From Paenibacillus mellifer (GTDB lineage: Bacteria; Bacillota; Bacilli; Paenibacillales; Paenibacillaceae): a stretch of DNA of 64,000 bases. Below the pieces are notes generated by a model. The model worked only from the letters and a program-made list of their open reading frames with translations. It ran no database searches and was not told the DNA's origin. A program made the translations under genes and the position numbers. Within the stretch, counting starts at the first letter, position 1. Each line of letters starts with the position of its first letter. The stretch covers positions 1 through 64,000 of the forward strand of contig NZ_JALPRK010000003.1 in the NCBI RefSeq assembly GCF_023195895.1. Reading direction: 5' to 3'. This document shows positions 34,363-43,114 of this stretch, one piece after another.

Positions 34363-35856
34363 TCATTGGTCGATTCGAATGCCGTAATCCTTCTTCAAAT
34401 ACTGATGAATTCTCCGAAAATCACCCGGGGTCAACTCGCTTAAGCGCTTGTGGCCCTGCTTCCATTCTCGTGCAAGCAGGATGCCCATCGTTTCCCCGGC
34501 CAGCGCGGTGGTGGGAATGATGCGGGCGCTTCCGTAGGCTTTGATCTCTGCGCCAACATTCTTGCCGGCCACCAGCACGTTGTCGTACGACTTCAATTCG
34601 AAGGAACGGAGCGGGATGCCATACCGGTCCGGCTTGCCGTAGCCAACGCCCTTCTTCACGACGCGGGTGGCCTGCAAATCGACAGCATACCCCCCAATCG
34701 TCACGTTGTCCCAGAACATCCGGCCCGACATCACATCCTTATAATTCACCACATAGTCCGTTTCATAACGATTATAGTCGCGGATATACAGATAATCGGG
34801 ATACCCGTTCAACTCGGCTTTGCCGAAGCCGGGGATATGTTTGCGTAAGTATTTGGCGATATATGGCGCTTCGGCTTTCGCCCTTGCGACGGCGGAACGA
34901 ACGGATTTCGGATCGGCCGGATCCACATCGTACACCAGCAAGCTGTTGATGATCACTTCGCCATCTTTTTGATAGGTCGCGTTTAAACCCCGGAGCATCA
35001 GCCTGGAATCCCGCGGCTTGTAATTGTAGGTCAGGTTGCTGAAGCCGGTGGCGAAATCCCAATCCACATAAGTGTTGGCGCCGTATTTCTTGACGACGTT
35101 TGTTAACGGATAATCTTCTAATACCGCTTGATGTAGCTTGTTCCAGTTCACACCTTTAAACCGCAGCATATAGGTAGCCGCCATATAATCCGGCTTCTTG
35201 CCGTTATACAAGCTTTCCATGCCCGGGATGCGTTTATTGCCAAGATGAACGGTTAGTGCGTTAAAATCGGTATTTTCCACAAAATACCCCGCCTGAACCT
35301 GATACAGCTTGCCGTCTTTAGCCAGGTAAGTTACGGATTTCAGCGTTTTCCCTTGCACTTTCCCTTGCCCGTCGGCGTCTTCGATCTCCACCCCATCGAT
35401 GGTAATGCCGCTGCGCAGGGGAATCCCGCGAATCAGCTTGCGATAATAGCTTTCAAAAGCAGACAGCTTGCGGATGTTCCCGGCCTTGTATCCATCATAC
35501 AGGGGCTTCAACTCGCCTTGGACCAGGCTGCGCTTGCGGTTGTCATTAGGCTCGTCCAAGACCAGCATCTGCCCTTGGATCAACTCCCCGCCCGGCTTCT
35601 CGCGCGGATCAAGAATCAGCACGCTCAAACCCGCAGCATGCGCTTCCTTCGCCAATAACACCCCTTCGATTTCGCTGCCGATCACAACGACATCGTATCG
35701 ATTGCAGCCCGGGCCACAGACTGCGGACGGTGCGTTCGCGCTCGCCGCCGATACCGGGGCAGGAACACGAACCGTTTCAAGCAACAGAAAGGTACTTAAG
35801 AACAGGAATAGAAGCCGTAAGTGAAATGTCTGTTTTCTCACCATATAAGTCGACAT
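34363..35856 (-). CDS. Exported FAD-dependent oxidoreductase
   Basis: A 497-residue protein. The N-terminus (RLLFLFLSTFLLLETV, then APVSAASA) looks like a cleavable signal peptide. Then YDVVVIGSEIEGVLLAKEAHAAGLSVLILD is a Rossmann FAD site with the pattern GxExxG (landmark VVIGSEIEG near 57-65), followed by GGELIQGQ, typical of the FAD-dependent oxidoreductase family PF12831. Two ATGs (35856 and 35844) are possible and neither has an ideal site. Substrate unknown. There is no twin-arginine motif, so how a folded flavoprotein would be exported is not clear. Confidence 0.75.
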   Translation of the reverse strand: MSTYMVRKQTFHLRLLFLFLSTFLLLETVRVPAPVSAASANAPSAVCGPGCNRYDVVVIGSEIEGVLLAKEAHAAGLSVLILDPREKPGGELIQGQMLVLDEPNDNRKRSLVQGELKPLYDGYKAGNIRKLSAFESYYRKLIRGIPLRSGITIDGVEIEDADGQGKVQGKTLKSVTYLAKDGKLYQVQAGYFVENTDFNALTVHLGNKRIPGMESLYNGKKPDYMAATYMLRFKGVNWNKLHQAVLEDYPLTNVVKKYGANTYVDWDFATGFSNLTYNYKPRDSRLMLRGLNATYQKDGEVIINSLLVYDVDPADPKSVRSAVARAKAEAPYIAKYLRKHIPGFGKAELNGYPDYLYIRDYNRYETDYVVNYKDVMSGRMFWDNVTIGGYAVDLQATRVVKKGVGYGKPDRYGIPLRSFELKSYDNVLVAGKNVGAEIKAYGSARIIPTTALAGETMGILLAREWKQGHKRLSELTPGDFRRIHQYLKKDYGIRIDQ

Positions 35857-35941
35857 AAGTTCTGGATAACTCTCCTCGCCATGGGATATAATGACATTTT
35901 ATCTCTGGAGAAGGTTTGATATCCAGTAAATATATGGTATA

Positions 35942-36649
35942 TTATGGAGTTTTCTGTTGATTGCTGTCGTGCAGCAAACGGGACAAGCTCAACAACCTGG
36001 ATGGATCTAGGGGAGCTAGTCCGTTCCCCCCTTGCCTCACGGCGGAGCCGAAATGCACTTCGGTGACGCCCGTATCAGCGACGAACTGTGAAATGGTCTC
36101 CAGGGTCAATCCGTAGCCGGCTAAAATGCGCGGCGAGCTGCCATGAGCGATCGCCATCAGCTCCCGGATAGCGGGAACCGCCTGCGGGGCTGGCCGCGTT
36201 CCGCCCGAGGTCAGTACCCGGTTCACCTGCGGGTATCGCATCAGCGTACGCAGTCCGGCGGGCAGGTCCGCCAATTCGTCAAACGCTCGGTGGAACGTCA
36301 CGTTTAGCCCGCCCGCTAGCGACAAGATCCGTTCCAACGCAGCCTCATCGATCGTGCGCTCGTCGGTTAGTGAGCCGAACACAATACCCGCTGCCCCTGC
36401 ATCCGCAATGGCCCGGACTTCCGCCTCCATGGTAAGTACGTCGGCTTCCCCATACACAAAAGACCGGCTATGGGGACGCACCATGACGTGGACAGGAATG
36501 TCCACGGCCTTTACCACTTGTTGGACCATCCCAATGCCAGGGGTTAATCCGCCTTCCGTTACCGCCGTGATCAGCTCCAGCCGATCCGCCCCGTTCGCCT
36601 CCGCAACGATGGCGTCCTCCACACAGGTTGCTATGACCTCCAGAAGCAT
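35942..36649 (-). CDS. cutC: CutC family protein
   Basis: A 235-residue TIM-barrel protein of the CutC family. LLEVIATCVEDAIVAE at the start, GADRLELI, RPHSRSFVY and VTFHRAFDEL are family signatures. CutC was linked to copper homeostasis in E. coli, but that role is disputed and the enzymatic function is not settled. It stands alone, facing away from spo0M, with a 157-bp gap. Confidence 0.92.
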   Translation of the reverse strand: MLLEVIATCVEDAIVAEANGADRLELITAVTEGGLTPGIGMVQQVVKAVDIPVHVMVRPHSRSFVYGEADVLTMEAEVRAIADAGAAGIVFGSLTDERTIDEAALERILSLAGGLNVTFHRAFDELADLPAGLRTLMRYPQVNRVLTSGGTRPAPQAVPAIRELMAIAHGSSPRILAGYGLTLETISQFVADTGVTEVHFGSAVRQGGNGLAPLDPSRLLSLSRLLHDSNQQKTP

Positions 36650-36806
36650 CAGGACTCCTCCTTGTTATCAGTGATCCGATTATACGTCATATGTTAGCAT
36701 AAACGAAACCGAAACCACCCCATGGACGTATATAATTTCCGTATAAATCCTTGGCTTGATAAATCAGTCATTCATTACGAATACATGGTGAAGGAAGGGT
36801 GGAGTG

Positions 36807-37580
36807 ATGTCCTTTTTCAAGAAGATGCTGGCCAGTGTTGGGATTGGCTCGGCGCAGGTCAATACGGAGCTGGATACGATTGAAGTCCGGCTGGGCGGCG
36901 AAATCAGCGGTACCATTGAAGTGGAAGGCGGGCAGACCGACCAAGCGATCGGCAACATTTATGTAAAGCTGAAGACGCACTATTTACGCGAATCAAACGA
37001 CCGCAAAATTAGAGCAACGGGCACGATTGCCCAATACCTCGTCACCGAAGGCTTCCAGTTGCGAGCCGGTGAACGCAAGCAGTTCCCGTTCCGATTCCGG
37101 CTACCGGATCAAATGCCCGTGACGCTGCATAATGTGCCCATTTGGGTGGAAAGCGGTCTGGACATCGATCTGGCCGTGGATCCCAAGGACGAGGACCTGA
37201 TCCATGTCTTGCCGGATGCGAAAATGCAAACCGTGTTGGATGCCGTCGATATGCTTGGCTTCCGTTTGCGTGAAGTGACAAACGACTATGCGCCGAGACT
37301 TGGCGGTGCCCTGCCCTTCGTGCAGGAATTCGAATATGTGCCGGGTACGAAGTTCCGCGGGTATCTCGACGAGCTGGAGATCCTGTTCTTTCCGCGGGGC
37401 GAGTCATTGGAGCTGGTGCTCCAGATCGATCGCCGTGCCCGCGGCTTAAGCGGCTTATTCGCTGAGGCGATGGAGATGGACGAACGGTTCTTGCGGGTCC
37501 CACTGTCGAAGGAGGAGCTTCAACGCGGACCGCAGGCGGTGGCTGCCTTCCTGGAGAATGTTATCGCAAAACATCTCTAG
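36807..37580 (+). CDS. spo0M: Sporulation-control protein Spo0M
   Basis: A 257-residue arrestin-like protein beginning MSFFKKMLASVGIGSAQVNT, the typical Spo0M N-terminus, with the beta-sandwich up to about residue 140 and a helical C-terminal part. Spo0M affects entry into sporulation and cell division in Bacillus. ATG at 36807 is preferred over the adjacent GTG because of the upstream GGAAGGGTGGAG. Its presence supports a spore-former. It converges on rlmN with a strong shared terminator. Confidence 0.9.
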   Translation: MSFFKKMLASVGIGSAQVNTELDTIEVRLGGEISGTIEVEGGQTDQAIGNIYVKLKTHYLRESNDRKIRATGTIAQYLVTEGFQLRAGERKQFPFRFRLPDQMPVTLHNVPIWVESGLDIDLAVDPKDEDLIHVLPDAKMQTVLDAVDMLGFRLREVTNDYAPRLGGALPFVQEFEYVPGTKFRGYLDELEILFFPRGESLELVLQIDRRARGLSGLFAEAMEMDERFLRVPLSKEELQRGPQAVAAFLENVIAKHL

Positions 37581-37620
37581 GGAAGCGGTGTTTGCCGCAG
37601 CGCCATTTCTCCCGAAAAGA

Positions 37621-37651
37621 AAAGGACTTGGAGCATTGCTCCAAGTCCTTT
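37621..37651. terminator. Strong bidirectional terminator between spo0M and rlmN
   Basis: AAAGGACTTGGAGCA (37621-37635) and its exact complement (37637-37651) form a 15-bp arm pair. T-rich sequence follows on both strands, best on minus (CTTTTCTTTTC). Confidence 0.88.
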
Positions 37652-37680
37652 CATTTCAAAACTTCCACCCTAAAGTTCGC

Positions 37681-38736
37681 TCAGCTCGGCCGCTTCAACA
37701 GCTTGCTTCGAAGCTGTCCGCAGGCCGCATCGATATCGGCTCCATGCTCCAATCGAACACTGACGCTGAGGCCGCGTTTTTTCAACACATCGTAAAAGGC
37801 CAGCACGGAATCCTGCTCGCTCCGTTGATACTGACTATGTTCGTCCACTGGGTTATACGGAATCAGGTTGACGTTCACAAACCGGTCGCCCAGCAGATCG
37901 GCTAGTTCCTGCGCATGTTCAGTCCCGTCGTTAACACCCTTCAGCAGAATATACTCGATCGTCAGCCGCCGGTTCGTTTGCTCCAGGTAGTAGTCGATCG
38001 CAGCCATTAGCTTCTCCAGCGGGATCGCTTTGTTAATCTTCATGATCCGCGAGCGCAGCTCGTTGTTCGGGGCGTGCAGGGAGACGGCTAAATTCACTTG
38101 CAGATCCGAATCGGCAAATTCGATAATTTTGTCCGCCAGCCCGCTGGTCGATACAGTAATGTGTCGCGGGCCAATCGCAAGTCCTTTGGGGTCTTGAATG
38201 ACCCGCAGGAAGTCGGCCATATTCTCGTAATTATCAAAAGGTTCCCCGATCCCCATCACCACGATATGGGTTACCCGCTCGCCCTTGCCCAGCCGATCCA
38301 GGTGCAGTTGCACCTTCATAACCTGCTCCACAATTTCTCCGCTCGTCAGGTCCCGGCTCTTCTTCATCAATCCGCTAGCGCAGAAGCTGCAGCCGATATT
38401 GCAGCCGACCTGCGTCGTCACGCAAACCGACAGGCCGAATTTATGACGCATGAGCACCGTTTCAATCAGGTTGCCATCCTGCAGCCGGAACAAGAACTTG
38501 ATCGTGCCGTCGACCGACTCCTGGCGAGTATGCTCCTCCAAGGTTTCGATGGCATATTGGTCTTCAAGCAGGGTAAGGCATTCCGGATGAACGCCTTCCA
38601 TCATTTCATAATCGGTCACCCGTTTGCGATACAAGCCGTCCCAGACCCGTTCGGCCCGGCCTCGTTTATGTCCATGGTCCAGCAGCCAAGCGGCCAGCTG
38701 ATCCTTCGTTAAACCATAAATGGATTGTTTATTCAT
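37681..38736 (-). CDS. rlmN: Radical-SAM 23S rRNA (adenine-C2) methyltransferase, RlmN family
   Basis: A 351-residue protein. Start at 38736 behind AGAGGATACGC. The CX3CX2C cluster is C112, C116 and C119 in GCNIGCSFC. The methyl-carrying Cys339 is in [19 protein letters not shown] and HITVSTSG are family motifs. It methylates A2503 of 23S rRNA and some tRNAs. The usual STLGGL after the cluster is replaced by SGLMKKS, and the gene lies outside the common stp-prkC-type neighbourhood, so it may be a second copy. It differs from Cfr in several blocks, so resistance is not implied. Confidence 0.88.
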   Translation of the reverse strand: MNKQSIYGLTKDQLAAWLLDHGHKRGRAERVWDGLYRKRVTDYEMMEGVHPECLTLLEDQYAIETLEEHTRQESVDGTIKFLFRLQDGNLIETVLMRHKFGLSVCVTTQVGCNIGCSFCASGLMKKSRDLTSGEIVEQVMKVQLHLDRLGKGERVTHIVVMGIGEPFDNYENMADFLRVIQDPKGLAIGPRHITVSTSGLADKIIEFADSDLQVNLAVSLHAPNNELRSRIMKINKAIPLEKLMAAIDYYLEQTNRRLTIEYILLKGVNDGTEHAQELADLLGDRFVNVNLIPYNPVDEHSQYQRSEQDSVLAFYDVLKKRGLSVSVRLEHGADIDAACGQLRSKLLKRPS

Positions 38737-39104
38737 GCGTATCCTCTTTCTAAACGAACTCAAATCATTTTCTAATTATACCTAATCCGTCCTCCCCATT
38801 GCCACAGGTAAAAAAAACGAATCGCACCACCCCCACTTCTGATACGCCGTTTTACACAGATTGCCTCCCTTTTTAAACGAACGTTAACATTAGTGCCCTA
38901 AAGTGAAGATACGTTCCCTTTGTCATTTATGGACAAAAAGCTAAATCAACGGAGGAGTCCGGCCTACAAACTGGACCAAGGTCGGAACCAAATCACGCCG
39001 CGCGGCCGGTTTGATTCTTCCAGGCTTCCTATATACTGGAACTCGGAATGAATCGACGGAACCAACCGTGCGTTTCTATTTCGGTGGAAAGGCGGCAGCT
39101 AGCC
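38737..39104. other. 368-bp gap between rlmN and the glycosyltransferase gene
   Basis: AT-rich up to about 38940, probably holding the divergent promoters. Then two hairpin-capable stretches: GTCC/GGAC around 38958-38975, and GGAA...AATCA (38984-38995) with TGATT...TTCC (39012-39021). They could be leader structures of the plus-strand gene. No open frame with a start site and no array unit is seen. Confidence 0.4.
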
Positions 39105-40250
39105 ATGAAGCAAAACATGCACATCGTCATCCTCACCGCCGGATACGGCAACGGCCATATCCAGGTGGCGCGGACGCTGAAGCAATCCCTCACCCTTTCG
39201 GGCGTTCGCACGGTCAGTGTCATCGACCTGTATCGCGAAGCCCACCCGGGAATGAATTCCGTCTCTCGGCAGCTTTATTTGTACAGCCCGTGGTTCTCGG
39301 CGTATGGCCTGGATTACTACGGGTGGAGCTACTACGCGACCCGGGACCTCCAGCAGACGAGCTCTTTGGCCAAATGGGGAAATCAGCTGGGCATGAAGAA
39401 GCTGGTCAACCTGCTCCAAAAACAACGGCCCGACGCCATCATCAGCACCTTTCCATTTGGCGGCGTCACGGATCAGCTGCGAAAACACGGCATTCGGGTA
39501 CCGGTCTTCACGGTGGTGACCGATTTCAGCCTGCACAACCGCTGGTTGTTCACACGGCCAGACCGTTACTACGTGGCGACTGCGGATTTGAAGCGGGAGA
39601 TGATCGAACGCGGCGTGCCCGCGGAATCGATCGTGGTCAGCGGTATCCCGGTTCGGGAGCCGTTTTATGAGCCAACACTCTCTAGGAGTCCGCAAGTTCC
39701 TCGCTCCGCAGGCGGTTCCCGTTCAGTTCTGGTCATGATGGGTGCACATATTCCTTTACCGGACATCCAGCTCATCACCGCGAAGCTGCTGGCACTGCCC
39801 GAGGTTCAAGTGGACATCGTATGCGGAGGCAACGATAAGCTGCGGCGTCGCTTGGAGCGGCGATTTGCCGGTCACGAACGATTGCGTCTTTTCGGTTACG
39901 TCGAAGCGATCCACGACCGTATGCGACAAGCCTCCTGCATCGTGACGAAGGCCGGAGGCATCACATTATCGGAAGCGATCCAAATCCGCACGCCCATCGT
40001 GGTCTACAAACCGTTCTCCGGACAGGAGCGGGAAAACGCCAAATACCTCGAGCGCAAAGGCGCGGCAGTAGTAGCTTCTTCGCCGCGGGCTTTAACGGAG
40101 CAAGTGCATGATCTGCTCGATTCTGAAGTCCGCAGAACCCGGATGCTCCAGCAGTATGACGAACTGGCTGCAGGATGTGCTACGGAGACGATCGTCCGGG
40201 ATGTGCTTCGTCTGGCGGGGCGTCTGCCGGCGTTGGCGGATAGCCATTGA
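39105..40250 (+). CDS. MGDG synthase/UgtP-type glycosyltransferase (GT28 family)
   Basis: A 381-residue protein. ATG at 39105 chosen behind GGAAAGGCGG; an ATG 57 bp upstream is in frame but has no site. The N-terminal half has ILTAGYGNGHIQVARTL (about 7-23), the lipid-acceptor side typical of monogalactosyldiacylglycerol synthase-like enzymes. The C-terminal half has SCIVTKAGGITLSEAI, the UDP-sugar site. Such enzymes put glucose or galactose on diacylglycerol at the membrane. The next genes (MFS, PAP2, YkoP-like) run the same way, which suggests a lipid-related cassette. The sugar donor and the acceptor are not proven. Confidence 0.82.
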   Translation: MKQNMHIVILTAGYGNGHIQVARTLKQSLTLSGVRTVSVIDLYREAHPGMNSVSRQLYLYSPWFSAYGLDYYGWSYYATRDLQQTSSLAKWGNQLGMKKLVNLLQKQRPDAIISTFPFGGVTDQLRKHGIRVPVFTVVTDFSLHNRWLFTRPDRYYVATADLKREMIERGVPAESIVVSGIPVREPFYEPTLSRSPQVPRSAGGSRSVLVMMGAHIPLPDIQLITAKLLALPEVQVDIVCGGNDKLRRRLERRFAGHERLRLFGYVEAIHDRMRQASCIVTKAGGITLSEAIQIRTPIVVYKPFSGQERENAKYLERKGAAVVASSPRALTEQVHDLLDSEVRRTRMLQQYDELAAGCATETIVRDVLRLAGRLPALADSH

Positions 40251-40307
40251 TCCTTTCCCTGCCGCACGGTCGCGGCACACGAATACGAAGCAAGGAGCCC
40301 TGCCCAT

Positions 40308-41516
40308 ATGAAACGTTCTGTCCGCTGGATTTCAGGAAATCACCTGACTCCTGCATTTCTGCACTGCGCTGCCATTTTGTTTATGACGGAAATCGCCCGC
40401 AGCGCCTTTCTCATCTCGTTCCTGCCCGCTTATGCCAAAGAACGCCAGATTACCTTAGCAGCCGTTGGCGTCGCCATCTCAGTCCACTATTTAGCCGACA
40501 CGCTGATTAAAGTGCTTGCAGGTTATGTGTTGGACCGCTTCCCGGCCCGGCTGATCCTGAATATCTTCCTGCTGCTGGGACTGCTTGGCTTATTCGTCTC
40601 CTATAGCGTCAGCGCACCCTGGGCGATCGTTCTCGGAGCCGGTCTGATCGGAATCGGGGTATCGCCCGTCTGGTTACTCTGCCTATCCGAAATTCGAGAG
40701 GACAGCCGCGGTTCACAGATGGGATCCATCTACACCATTTGGCTGGTATCGCTCGGTCTCGGCCCGGTCGCCGTCAATTTCCTAATCGATCGCAGTTATG
40801 CCTTATCGTTCTGGCTGTTGGCCGGATGTTGGGCGGCCGGGTGGCTGCTAGCCGCCTTAAAACGGATGGATTTCTCCTCCCGCCGATTACTGGGAGACAC
40901 GGTTCCATTTAAGCAGCAAATGCGGCAAATCGGGAGCAAGCTGACTCAGATGAAGCCGCTCGTACCCGGCATGATCGTACAGACGTTAGCCGCCGGCCTG
41001 CTGGTGCCCGTTCTGCCGAGCTTTGCATCTGAATACTTAGCGCTGGATTATTCCGGATATTCCATCGTGTTGATGGCCGGAGGCTGTATGACCGTATTGC
41101 TGCTCATCCCGATGGGCCGGCTCGCCGACAAATGGGGGCATAAGTGGCTGTTGATCGCCGGATTCGGTGTCTTGGCCGCCTGCCTCGGACTGTTAATCTA
41201 TTCGAAGCAGATGTTCAGCACGATGCTGCTTGCCGTCTGTCTCGGTGCGGCATATGCCGCCGTACTGCCGGCATGGAACGCGATCCTGTCCCATTTTGTT
41301 CCCGAGGAACAGAAGGCGACCGGCTGGGGAGTCCTCTCCGGCATCGAAGGCATCGGAGTCATCCTGGGCCCGATTCTGGGCGGCTGGATGGCGGAGAGCT
41401 TCGACGTAACGGTTACAGTGGGGATTAGCGCCATGCTGTTGTTCGGCATCATGATATTTTACTGGATCCGTCCGGTACGTCAGCATCCGCCCGCGCAGCA
41501 GCGGCAACATGGGTAA
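40308..41516 (+). CDS. MFS transporter
   Basis: A 402-residue membrane protein with about 12 hydrophobic segments. The cytoplasmic loop between segments 2 and 3 (GYVLDRFPARL) and that between 8 and 9 (PMGRLADKWGHKW) are the major-facilitator motif A. Its start follows AAGGAGCCC. It follows the glycosyltransferase by 57 bp. No close drug-efflux signature is apparent; substrate unknown, possibly a lipid or lipid precursor judging by the neighbours. Confidence 0.85.
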   Translation: MKRSVRWISGNHLTPAFLHCAAILFMTEIARSAFLISFLPAYAKERQITLAAVGVAISVHYLADTLIKVLAGYVLDRFPARLILNIFLLLGLLGLFVSYSVSAPWAIVLGAGLIGIGVSPVWLLCLSEIREDSRGSQMGSIYTIWLVSLGLGPVAVNFLIDRSYALSFWLLAGCWAAGWLLAALKRMDFSSRRLLGDTVPFKQQMRQIGSKLTQMKPLVPGMIVQTLAAGLLVPVLPSFASEYLALDYSGYSIVLMAGGCMTVLLLIPMGRLADKWGHKWLLIAGFGVLAACLGLLIYSKQMFSTMLLAVCLGAAYAAVLPAWNAILSHFVPEEQKATGWGVLSGIEGIGVILGPILGGWMAESFDVTVTVGISAMLLFGIMIFYWIRPVRQHPPAQQRQHG

Positions 41517-41621
41517 CAAGGGAAGCGCTTATTGGTTCGATCACGGTGATAAAAGTTGCCCTGGATGAAGGGCGAGGGGCCGAGGGAAGCCCATCATTAT
41601 TGAGGGAGTGGAGGAGTTGGA

Positions 41622-42158
41622 ATGAGACATCGCTATTATCTTCGGCTGCGCGAATATGACAACCGGCTGTTTCTGTGGTGCAATCATTCGCTGAGTCATC
41701 CGTGGCTGGATCGGATTCTGAAGGGGGTCACCCATTTAGGAAGCGCCGCGTTTACAATCGCGCTAACCATCTCCGTGGTCGTCTTCGCTACGGGTTCCTG
41801 GCAGCAGGCGGGCTGGCGAAGCCTGATCGCTCTGACCCTCAGCCATCTACTGGCGGTCCTGATCAAGAAGCGGTTCCAGCGCACCCGACCCTACGAAGCC
41901 CTGCAGAACGCGAGGATCTCAATCCATCCGCTCAAGGACTATTCGTTCCCATCCGGGCATACGACAGCCGCCTTCTCTACGTTTATCCCGTTTCTGTTCG
42001 CTAGCCCCGGGCTTGCGCAAGTGCTGCTCCCGCTCGCTTTCATCGTAGGCCTGTCACGGATTTATCTCGGAGTCCATTATCCCTCCGACGTTCTGGCCGG
42101 CGGCCTGGTTGGAGCCGCGACAGCTCTCCTCGTAGTCTTGAGCGCCGGGCTGGCGTAA
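41622..42158 (+). CDS. PAP2 family phosphatase
   Basis: A 178-residue membrane protein with the full phosphatidate-phosphatase-2 signature: KRFQRTRP (about 82-89), PSGH (around 109-112) and SRIYLGVHYPSDVLAG near the C-terminus. Such enzymes remove phosphate from lipid phosphates such as undecaprenyl pyrophosphate or phosphatidylglycerol phosphate on the outer face of the membrane. It starts behind GGAGTGGAGGAG, 105 bp after the MFS gene. The substrate is likely a lipid phosphate but is not shown by sequence. Confidence 0.9.
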   Translation: MRHRYYLRLREYDNRLFLWCNHSLSHPWLDRILKGVTHLGSAAFTIALTISVVVFATGSWQQAGWRSLIALTLSHLLAVLIKKRFQRTRPYEALQNARISIHPLKDYSFPSGHTTAAFSTFIPFLFASPGLAQVLLPLAFIVGLSRIYLGVHYPSDVLAGGLVGAATALLVVLSAGLA

Positions 42159-42242
42159 GGCCAAGGCACATAGAGCTGGGGCGGACTGTCACGATTCGGG
42201 TTGGTGCCAATTCTGACCTCCGTCCTCGGACCTCACACAGAG

Positions 42243-42423
42243 AAATGTTGCATTTTGTGCAGCATTTTACACCCTCTCGGAGCGAAAACGCGGAAATGTT
42301 GTATTTCCTGCAGCATTTAAGAACCCATTTCGCTCTAAACCTCAAGAATGTTGCAGAAAAAACAACATTCTCTCCATCCCTCGTTCATACTGCCCTAGAA
42401 TGTTGCACCTTTTGCAACATTTC
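42243..42423. repeat. Intergenic palindromic array 5, four units, the clearest example
   Basis: Units: AAATGTTGCA/TGCAGCATTT (42243-42267), AAATGTTGTA/TGCAGCATTT (42294-42318), AGAATGTTG/CAACATTCT (42345-42371) and AATGTTGCA/TGCAACATT (42399-42421). Unit starts are 51, 51 and about 53 bp apart. Each unit is a hairpin of 9-10 bp with a 5-9 base loop. Units 1-2 resemble each other and units 3-4 resemble each other. The stretches between units are about 26 bp; a GAGCGAAA word occurs forward in the first and reversed in the second. It lies in the 357-bp gap between PAP2 and the YkoP-like gene. Confidence 0.75.
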
Positions 42424-42515
42424 TACCGGGAAACTTGGGGGAGAGCGGCACACTGCCGGATATTCCGATGTAAGCGCTTCACAATCACAATCTATTAAGA
42501 AAGCTGGGGATAACG

Positions 42516-43109
42516 ATGCAAGGTGGAACGATAATCAAGCAAGTCATCCAAGGAGTTTGGATGGGCTGGGAGCGAGTGTTCGAGCTGTTCAGCCGACTGC
42601 GTTCCAACTACGCGGGAGAGTTCGGCATCTGCAAAATGTTCGTCACCAAATATCGCGGAAAAAGCATGCAATGCGAGGATGGCACATGGATTCAAGACGG
42701 CGATTGGATTGGTGAGCTCCATTTGGACAATCGCCAAATCCTCGCCATGCTGCAATCGAACGAGGCGAACCGTGTCGCCCTGATGACTGCCCGCCTCGCC
42801 AGAAGCGCGATGCGCCAAATATGCGCCGAAATGCAAAGAAACCCGCAGCTCAGCCAAGTGAAGGCGCTGCAGGGGATTACTTTGCTCCATCGAGGCATCA
42901 CGCACGGACTAGGCTTCGAAACGCATCGTGTCGAACAAGGCGCCTTCCGTACGTTGACCACCTCTTATCTGCGGTTACTGCTAACCGTCTTCCATCCAAG
43001 CAGCCGCAAACGAATCGATGGCCATACGGACAAGCTGATTCCGCTGAAGCTGGTCATGACCCGCTCGGCGCTGATCCGGCAATTTGGGGCGGAGAAGGCG
43101 CTCGTATAG
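42516..43109 (+). CDS. YkoP-like protein of unknown function
   Basis: A 197-residue soluble protein without signal peptide or membrane segment. It resembles the Bacillus YkoP domain, which occurs alone or fused to polysaccharide deacetylases and often lies beside a glycosyltransferase gene. Conserved-looking blocks are GDWIGELHLDN near 66-76 and GITHGLGFETHRV near 128-140. The ribosome site is weak. Its stop is only 5 bp from the stop of the convergent araM-like gene with no terminator between, so the 3' ends of both messages probably overlap. Confidence 0.6.
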   Translation: MQGGTIIKQVIQGVWMGWERVFELFSRLRSNYAGEFGICKMFVTKYRGKSMQCEDGTWIQDGDWIGELHLDNRQILAMLQSNEANRVALMTARLARSAMRQICAEMQRNPQLSQVKALQGITLLHRGITHGLGFETHRVEQGAFRTLTTSYLRLLLTVFHPSSRKRIDGHTDKLIPLKLVMTRSALIRQFGAEKALV

Positions 43110-43114
43110 GCGCC

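Noticed and set aside
42243..42423. CRISPR array, because of repeat-spacer-like regularity
   Set aside because: Units are degenerate palindromes, only four copies, stretches between units share words with each other, and no cas genes are near. The same holds for the other islands.
42469..42483. CcpA (cre) site TGTAAGCGCTTCACA before the YkoP-like gene
   Set aside because: The core is right but one base is missing or added in the right half, and there is no catabolic gene behind it.
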